DNA of 64,000 nucleotides from Alviniconcha marisindica (taxonomy: Eukaryota; Mollusca; Gastropoda; Provannidae), in NCBI GenBank assembly GCA_018857735.1, contig JABMCL010002966.1, positions 207,501 through 271,500 on the forward strand, given 5' to 3'. A program made the translations under genes and the position numbers. This document shows, one piece after another, positions 12,637 to 22,800 of this stretch. Position 1 is the stretch's first letter. Each line of letters opens with the position of its first letter. Below the pieces are notes generated by a model that saw only the letters and a program-made list of their open reading frames with translations, was not told the DNA's origin and searched no databases.

Positions 12637-15600
12637 ACATAAACGCACTTAGAATCATCTCTACTGACAAGAATCTGCACTTTTGAAATAACTATTATTA
12701 TTAATAGAACTATGTAAAAGTGGTCAGTTAATGAAGTGAGTTGAATTTGATTTTAAGTAAAATTTTATTTTGTTGCCATGGTCCTGTATTTTGTGTTCTG
12801 CTTTGACAAGGTACCTGGTGAAGTTCCTGGCATTACTAACGGAAAAAAGTCACATCAACAAAATGACGCCAAGCAATATTGCCATCGTCATGGGGCCCAA
12901 CCTCTTGTGGGCGAGGGGTGAGACAACGTAAGTATCATGACAGTTTATCCACTAACCACTTTGTCATTGTATCTTCACCTGCATGGATTTGTGCACATAA
13001 ACACCAAGCCAGTTTATGTATTTACTGTTGGTATGATTGTGGATTTGCTGTCAAGGTGTTTTTGATGTAAGATTCATTGCACTGTATTGGCATGTGATTG
13101 AATTTGGGTTTATTGGGAAATCAGCATAGTTTGTTTTTCAAATTTGAGCCTCCACCTTTTTCATTTTCTTTTTATAATCTGTTGTTAAGATGAGTGACAA
13201 TTTAACACCATCCCTGTAAGTGATAGGGTGTTACTTGTTTGTTTATTTTTGACAGTGTTAGTCAGCGCACAAGCAGGGTTAAAAATGTGATCCAGTGATT
13301 GTTTTTTGTTGTTGTATTTTTTATCTGAAAATGAGAAGAAACAAGAAAAAAAGAAAAAAAAATTTCTATTGAAACTGACGATTTTGTATGGAAGTGCGCA
13401 TCATTTCAGACCCAACATGCTGACAGCAGGAGCAGTTAGCGCCATTGTGGAAGCATTCATCCTGCACGTAGATCACTTCTTCCCTGGCGGTGAGTCTCTG
13501 TTTTCGCCTGTTCGTTCCGACACCCCACTCTGTCATGTTGCAGATTTTTTGGCCCTTTGTTAAATCTCACATGAAGAGTAGCCACTGTTTACTATTTCAT
13601 CACCTTCTGTATGAAGTCTGGTGTCTTTTTGTTGTTGTTGGTGTGCGTGTATTGAGTTATTTTTCATGCTTGTTAATATTAGAGTTTGTGTTCTATTTTG
13701 GTTGGATTTTTCCTCAGATTTCGTGGGCTGTAGTTTGAAATGAGTGTGTCGAGTTTTGAGCTGAATTTTTGCACAAACAATGAAGCGGTATGATGGAAAG
13801 TCTCCTTTGAGACCACTCCCAAAGTCAAGCAGATGTGGTCTTGAACGAAAGATGGTCCGTGGTCAGCTTCGTTTGCATAGGGCTATGAAAAAACAGTTTT
13901 GGAAAAAAAAAGTGGTCTTGAAAGAGGGAGGGTTTTTCCTCAGGGCAGTCTTTTCAAAGCAAATTAGATAATCTAATCAAATCAAATCAATCTTTATTGT
14001 TCATACTTATACAAAGCATAAAAATGAAAATCTTTCTTTGACACATTGGCTAAAGAAGTTGCACTTGAAATAAATATGTAATTATCTCCAGCTTGATTTC
14101 TGTTTCGCTCTCTTATACCCCCCCCCTCCCCCCCCCCACCAGTTTGTTACAAACACACACACACACACCTCTTTAGGCACCCTACTTTGTACATGAGAAG
14201 GAAACTTGATGTGTTTTTTCTGATTACGGAACATCTTTAATATGCTTTGGCTTAATTGCATAGCTGGGTTTCAAACAAACGTGGATAATGAAGTACTAAT
14301 TTTAAAGTCCCTGACTGTCTATGCATTTTGCAGTATGCATTTGTATTATGTCTGCTGTATCCATTGTACTAAGGGCCTTTGAAATAGCATAACATTTGCC
14401 TTTTGCTGCAATTTGGTTAAAAGTGCATTAAACTGGTGACCTAAATTCCTATAATAACGTATGCTGGTGCCACAAGTCATGAGCTGTCTGCAGTAATTAT
14501 GTGTAAAATGGAACAACTGACAATGATAACAGGTAAAATAATTGAATGCTATTTTGTGTTTGTTTATCTCACTGTAAGTATACAGGAAGCTATAAATGGT
14601 TGCAGTGATAATAGTTTGAAAGGTGCCATGATGCTGAATTGAGGGACAGTGTGGCTTTAAGCTTGTGAAATTCTGTCCCCTATGAGTTAACTAGCAAAGT
14701 GGATCAAACAAGATGAGTTGTACTGTAGCAATGCACACCGGATGAAAATCTGATTGGATTAAAGGCATAGAATGAACTTGAGGGGGTACTCTGTCTTCTA
14801 GTATGTATCCTGGTTAAAAGAATGCTGATGCTTTCAAAACTGTTAGCCATGAAAATAAATGCAAAATGACACAGGATGTTTGAATGCCAGTACTTACATT
14901 CAACATAACAGTTTTCTTCTCTTAGTCTATTCATATAACTTTTTGCTGCTGTTTGAGTGTTGTTGTTGTTCGATAAGAGTTGTGCTCATTAAAAAGAAGA
15001 AAAAATGATTTACCATGACGTAACAGTTGTTCTCACAAAACAGAAAGTTTATTGCAGTTGGACAGTGTACGTTAATCACTGTAAGAGATTTTACATGTAT
15101 GCTTTTGTTTTTGATTCATGGTCACAACAGCTGTTTGTTTTCCTTTTGGCTTCCACCCTGCTGTCAGGTGTTGTACTGATAGAGCCATGGAGTCCTGTGT
15201 GTTCTGTTTGCTATTTTGTTGTTTCTGTTGCCTTGGATGCAGAGTTTGATTTTCATTTGACTGGGCGTGGCTGTGCCCCACCAAGCCCTTCCGTTCCTGC
15301 CCCTTCCGCCACGGAACCCCCGACCATGTCCATTTTGGACACTCAGGATGAGCCTGACGCGACCAGAAAGGAAGAAGTCTCCCCAGAACAACAAGAAACA
15401 GCCAGCCTGCCAGGGGAGAACACTCTAGTTCAGGTGGTGGCAGGGGAGACAAAGGAGGCGTTGAACACTTTGCAGGACAGCTCCTCGTCGGAGCGAGAGA
15501 GCGAACCAAGCGTGGAGATCATGTTCGGTGGATTAGGACCAGGTGAAGGTGGAATGTCTGCCCGCTGTGGTGCTGGTGTCTTGCATACCCTGGCTCCTCC

Positions 15601-18600
15601 TACTAACCGTAGCCTGGCCGGTAGTCGCGCTCGCAAGAGACCCACTATGCCTGCCCCCAGCCCCCCAGTGTCTGTTGGCAGGGGTTCGAACCCCATCCCC
15701 GGTCAGGGTGGCTTGCTGAGCATGGGCACGGTCCAGCCCTCCCCCACCACCACCGTCCCTACATCCCCCAACCAGAGCGTTCACTTTGACATGTACAGCA
15801 CTCTTTTCGCACTCCACTCTCTCGGGGACGGGGGGTCGGTCTGTTCAGACTACCTTACCCGCGTTCGAGCGCTGTGGGACGAGCAGTTCCAGTCCACCCC
15901 CTCTCTCCCCGCATCCTCAGAGGAGGAGCTGCGAGTCTCCAACCTCTTAGCTCAAAGGGCGGGGCCTGTAAACCCCCATCCTGAGTCAGGGCAGCTTGGC
16001 CCCTCCCCTTCCGTTCCATCGTCAAAGCCACGACTGCGGGCTGCGTCAGAGCGAGGCTGGGCAGCGGCGGGCAGCAGTGCAGAGAACCGGTGTCAGGGTT
16101 GGAGTCCTTGTGCCAAGGGCAGTCAAGGTCAGAGTCTGTTCACTGCAGGCAGCCAGTTTTGGCATCCTAGATGCATTTCTATTGGTTATGTTTTTTTCCC
16201 GTGTCCATTTTCCCCTTCCTTTTTACTTTTTTTTTTTTTCTTTTTTTCCACTGGAAGCTGATTTCTGTTTAGTTCAGATTTCTTGGGGTCGCATTGTTGA
16301 CTAATGCCTACGGCTTTGGCGTGGCAAGCTCAGAACTAACCTGCCTCAAAAATCACAAGGTTATTTTAAAGGTCACACCCTGACATCTTTGACCTCCAGC
16401 TGCCTTCGACCTCTGCCCTCTGCCTTCTGAGTTTGCTGCCTGTAGTTTTTGGCTTTGACTGGCCTGGGCCTGCTTTGCGCTGTAGTGACCATTTCAAATG
16501 CTGGTATCGTATTTCTTTTCCTCTTTTAGGATATAGCCGTGGACTGTTGTAGTGCACATGGGGTATTTAAAGGTGTTCATCGATTTACAGGTGGCCTTTT
16601 CTGTAGCATGCATCGTTGAGTAGCGGTCTTGAAAAATGTGGTTTCAGTATGTAAGCCTCTTTTTTTCTCTTTTTTTATCCCATTCCTAATGGACATTATA
16701 AACACATTATTAGTAAACACTGTTTCAGTTCATACAGTGAATACGTTCATACATGCTTCAGTGTAGGCTTATAAATATATTACAGTTTAAAAAAAATGGT
16801 AATGATCATCAGCCATTTCCCACCACCCCACCCCACCCCATTAACAGACCAGTTCATATTAAGTCTTGGTTTAACTGCTGTTTGTGACTGATGACTTGTT
16901 TGTATGCATTTTTAATAGCTTTGTGAAAATCTGTTTTTTTCATGATCATGAAGCATTTTGCTTCAGTTTAGGTTGGTTATGGGTGGTAATCCCATGTTAT
17001 TTTTTTAGCATCACACACCTCCACCTAAATCATAGTCAATCAAAGTAAGATGTAGTTTTGTTCCCCCCCCCTCCCCCCCCCCTTTTTTTTTTTAGGGGGG
17101 GATGTTTTGAAGCATGGCATGCTTTTGAAAAGTGAGCATGTTTGAGCCGCCCATGTCCCCCCCCCCCCCCCCCCAATGCCCCCAGCCCCTGTCCCACCAA
17201 AAAAAGAAAGAGAGAAAAAAAGAGAAGTTTGTTTTTGTATTTTGTATGTCTGTTTATGTTCACTTTGATCAAAGTAGATTTTCTGCTGTTGATCTTCAGT
17301 TTTTAATGGTGTGCCATTTGTAGCTTACAAACACAGTAGAAGTAGGTATGATGGAGTAGCCTGAATTAAAGATTGCTGGTTATGCGAATGCTAGATAGTT
17401 TTGCGTGTATATGGTTCAGGTCTTCATACGGATCCGTGACAGTGACATGAAACAAAACAGCTGCAGTCATTGATGTTTGTACCTGAGGCCTGATTGATCC
17501 ATCTATAAATAAATGGGGCAAAAGTTAAGTTAGCTTGTTGGCTAATGCTCCTTAGATCCGATTAGGAGTTGCATCATTTCAGATATGAAATAGACTATAT
17601 ATACATGCCAGCACTGAGAATAGCTTTGCAAATGAAAAACAGAATAAACTGCTTTCAGTATAGCTTTCTCAAAATATTTCTGTTAATATTGAATTGACCG
17701 TCTCAGAACTTGTTGCTTTGACCCCATTAAAAAATATTTTTCTGTCAGTGAGCTTCCAGTCTATTTTTCATGTGGACCTATTTTCGGTTGTATTGTTGTT
17801 TTTTGTGCTTGTTTTATTTTCAAACACCTGCATAAAAACCGTTAAAGCTTGACTGTTTACCTGGTGCAGTGAAACAATTACTCAGTCTGGTATTTATTCT
17901 GAAGACTGATTCTTTGTGTACATTCTGACCCAGCTGTTTCCATTGTGTCTTTCCCAAGCACCCAGATATAACCCCATACTCCAAGCCTCACTTTCCAGCA
18001 CCCTTCCTGCAAACTCTGCCCTAATTGGTTACACCACTGAAGGGTCACTGCTTATCTCCATGCATCTGTCTACTAAAATTGCCACTGAGTCTTACACTGC
18101 CAGCATCCTCTGTAAAATTTACAAAAAGGTTTGGGTACTGAGACTGAGATATCAACATCAGTGCAAAGCACGCATGTAAGCATCATGCATCTGACACAGG
18201 TTAAAAAAGAAGAAGTGCTCTGTATCAAATTGTATGTGTTTGGATCTTGTTCTGTGTCAAATTAGGTTTTATTTGTGCTGGCATAAGCATTGTGAGAGGC
18301 TATAAAAGAAGTGCCTGGTATAAACTGAGTGCCAAGCACAGCAGTTGAAACAGCAATTGCGCAGTGCACAAGTCGCTGGGCAATGGTGAGGGGACACCGC
18401 CTTAACACTTCCATTGTTCTGGCGGCGGTCCACGGTCTCTCCTGTCTTTTTCGGGCGGTTTCTGCGGTCGAGCCTTCACTCTGTCGTCCCCTTCCCACTC
18501 TGTCCCCATCCCTAATAGGTCATCTTGCCTCCATGGATGTAAAACACCAAGAAAGAAAGTAAACTGAGTTGTGTTAAGTTTCAGCACCAACAATTGGCTG

Positions 18601-19836
18601 TGAGTTTTCGGAGACCTATGGCATAACCAGTTATGGCAGTGGTTGGAAGATGGGCATAAAAAAGGAAGAAAATGTGTAAGTAAGTAAACATGGTGCTTAA
18701 CATCCACAGAAACTGTAAGGCTTATTAGGGATGGGGAGAAGGGGTGAAGAGGGTATGGAGGTGGGGGAGAGGAAGGTTATATACCTATCTCTACACTGTC
18801 ACCACCAGAATGACTCCTGCATTAAGGTGGGCAGCGATGAGAGGCATTTTAATATTTCATTGATTGTGAGGGACGAAGTCACAAGACAGTGTCCACAGAC
18901 CAGAATTTGTGAAGAGAAAGGAGAGCCGAAGCGGATTCAAACCAAGGTCCCTCTGCTTACCAGCCTAACGCCTTACCCCTAGGCCAAACCAACTCACTCT
19001 AATGTGTAAACAATGCTTGGACTTTGAGATAACCCCTAGAGACCTATGGCATAACCAGTTATGGCAGTGGTTGGATGAAGGGGAAAAAGGAAGAAAATGT
19101 GTAAACAGTGCTTGGACTTTGAGATAACCCCTGATAGCCAGCCCCCAAATGGGTATCACCAAGATTAGAGATGAAAACTGACCACTTGTTCATTGAACCC
19201 TTTCATTCCAACACTGATGAGAAATCTACTTGGTCACAATGCATCAGTTAAGCCTAACCAACTGAGCTTCTGTTGAAAAAGAAGAGTCATCACTCAGTCG
19301 GACACTTGCGTGATTGGTGAAATTGCTGGATGTTCATGTTCTTGCCTAATGAGCAAAAATATTCTTGCTGAGTGAGCAGGTTATTATTTGTTGTTTTTGA
19401 AACCCTGACAGTGCATGCCCATGCGTTGGTTTCTAAATAGAATGTAATCTAAAGAGAGAACACTAAAAAATGTGACTGCACCATGCCGATGGGTGTGCAG
19501 TGGTGTTTGCCAGGTTATGCCTGCGCGCAAGCAAATCTCATGGTTTTCCAACCTGTACCCCGTTGCATATCTAAATAAGAAAAAGAACAGTAATTTGGTG
19601 TTTTACGCCCAGTCAACCAGTGCAGTTATATCAGGGGTTGTTGTTTTTTTAGGAAGAAATTTGCTGGATAAGGAACCTAAATCATAACCAGAGTGTAGTA
19701 AAATGAGTGCCTAATAGTTCACACAGAATAGTTGGTATTTCTCTGACACAGAGCGGCCATCAGTCCCATCACATGGAGTTTCTTGTAGTCTGGCACATCT
19801 CTGCACGGTCATTTCTTCACCGACAGGCAGGCAGTG

Positions 19837-19884
<48 letters not shown>

Positions 19885-22800
19885 TGTGTGTGTGTGGTTC
19901 TGTGTTGAGTTTATGTGACTTGCACTGTGTTCATGTTTTATGCCAGTCTTTATTTCACTGTGCTGTTTGTGGTGTGGTGTTAGTGGGTGTGAGTGGTCCA
20001 GTGTGCTTTAATGTGCATGCACTTTTCAAAAGTTTTATGCACAGTTTTTTAGCACTAAGCTGTTTGGGTTGGTGATTAGACTGGGGGACATCCACTGGCA
20101 GACAGATAGGACTTTCTTTAAATCCTTAAGCTGGGTTTTTTTTACACTTGCTGCACAGCTTGGAGTTTTTAAAATGTTTAAAATTGACATCAACACAGTG
20201 GAGATGAAACAAAACCAAACAATACATTAGAAAGCAAAGTTCAAATTATAAAAAGCCAGACAGCAAAATCTATGCTACGCATGCACATGCGCATGCACAC
20301 ATGCTTGTGCACGCGCATGCACACACACACACACAAAGGCACACGCATGCATGCACATACACAAAGGCGTGCGTACACACACACACATGCACACACACAC
20401 ACGCACACACACACACATGCACATGTACTGATAAAGAGTTTACTAGCAGTGGTAGGTTTTAAACAGATGAGTCTTCAGAGCTCAAGTGGTTTGAAATGCA
20501 TTGGCTAACTGAATATACTAATTTCACAACACTGAGAATCGGAGCAGCATATGAAAATGAGTGATGTGCAACTGTTTTGGTCTTATCATGCATATTTAAC
20601 CTGCTTTGTGGTGATGGATATTATTACCTTAGTTGCAGCTGTCAAGTGTATTTCATTGCTTTCAAACAACCACAGCAACACACCTCGCTTTTCGACATAA
20701 CTCCAGACTCCCATATATACATTTATATAATTATCATTGTACTGTTTTATTTATTTGCTTGACTGTATCACAACACATTTGTGCAAGGAAAGATTACCAC
20801 ATCAAAAGGTGCTATGGTTGTACTGTATGTTTTGTTGTTATGGTGGTTTATTACTTGTCGCTGACTTGAGTGTTTTGAGATTTTTGCTGGGTGTATTTTG
20901 TTGCGAGCAGTGATTTGTAATCTTTTCATTTTAGCCTCTTTGTTATGTTCAGTGGCACGTGGGTTTTTGTGAGCTGCTGTGGCAGGCATGTGTGCATGTA
21001 TTATTATAGATTGTATACGTAGCTGCATGTTGGTATCATGTTTGAGACTGTGTACATGTGTCTTCAGTAGTTAACATGGAATTTTGTATTGTGTAGATTT
21101 AGTGAAGCATGGACAGTGTTTGTCCTGTTCACTCCTTTGATGGACATGTATGCACCTTGTAGTGATGCATGTAGTTGTGTGTGTGCATGTGTGGGTGTGT
21201 GATTGTGTGCAGGTGTGTGTGGGGGGTGCAGTTGTGTGTGTGCGTGTGTTTGAGTTTGTGTACATTTTTGTTGGGGGGGGGGGGGGGGGGCAGAGTTGTT
21301 TGTTCTTCAGATAAGAAATGTATGTTCATATATGAAACTTAAATTCCTTCTTTAAAAAAGGTGGTATTGCATAAGTCAAGTTTAAAGCAGTTCTCAAAAA
21401 TGATGCTGATTCTTTCTTCTTTTGGGGGGTATTATTAAACTGACTCAGCTGATCTTGTGTTCAACATGGACTTGTTATTTCTGCATATAAAGTGCTCAGT
21501 TTGGACAATAGCGTGAGAGACACCCATGTAAACTGGCAATTTTATATTTTAGTTTCAAAAAGTAAATAATTATGTGAATCTGTGTAATGATTGATTGTCT
21601 GACTAATAAGGTGCTAATGACACAAACTGTCACAGTTATCTGCTTTTTCTTGGAGCCTGTACTGGTGAGATCTTTCACACAGTTTTGATAACCTTGACTT
21701 AATGTCAAGGTCGCAATGGCATCAGAAAAGCAACCTTAAAAGTTGGCATTGTCTTGGATGCTGTTTAGGTGAAGAACATTCTACTTTTGCTTTGTGATAA
21801 TCTCTGTGCTGCTTTGCATATTCATACCAGGTTCTAAATCTTGACTCATTTTTCAAGAGTAAATTCATTTTTAATTCAGTTCAATTCAACAATACTTCAT
21901 CCATCCCACAATGGTCAATACCACTAAGACAGGCTTGTGTACAGGCTTAAAAACAACAACAAATAATATTAGTAATAATTCTTATAAAGCGCTGTTCTCT
22001 AACCAGAGTTAAACTCACTGTGCTGTAAGTGATCTGTTACCGCGATAAAAACCACATTAACACACATTTCAAACAAACAGAACCATAAATATTGTAGTCT
22101 ACTATTATCACCTATCAAACAATAACCATGTTGCACACACACAGACTGACTTGAGTGTTTTGAGTAAAATCCGAGTAAAAAAATAAATATATAGAATAAT
22201 AAAAGGTTTATTTTTCTGGCTTTGAATGTGAGCCAACAGAGCATTTTCTCTCCTTGCTACCATTTTTTTATTAACGGTTTGATTTCAAAGTCTCAGTTCA
22301 TTTTAATTTTAATTTTTGATGAAACAAAATGTGAACCACAGAGGACAGCAGATTCAATTTGGCAAATCAAAAAAGAAAAAGAAAATACCCCCAGTTTCCA
22401 TGCAAAATGCAAGAAAAATGTGTGCAAATATGCGATATACTTTTCTTGATGTTAAAAACATAATTTACAGAATCAGCACGCAAGGGAGTTAATTGGCACT
22501 TTAAATATGTAGCACAAGTACAACTACAAAGACCTGAGTTGCCTGTGGTAACTCTCACCTGGCATGCATGTAAATACAAGGTCCTTTGAGGATCCTCAAT
22601 CCTTCAGATCCTTAAAGGATGTACCTCTGGTGGAGTTCATGTACCTTGTATTTACACGCACGCAAGGTGAGAGTTACTGTAGGCGACTCAGGTCTTTGTT
22701 GTTGTACTTGTGTTACATATTTTGAGCACTAATTAACTCCCTTGAGTGTTGATTCTGCATGATCACTGTGGGCCTCGTTCTGTTTCAGACTTTTGTATAA

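Noticed and set aside
16128..16261. Extension of the cassette-exon reading frame to the stop at 16261
   Set aside because: Composition changes from GC-rich to a long poly-T tract encoding Phe runs, which looks like intron sequence.
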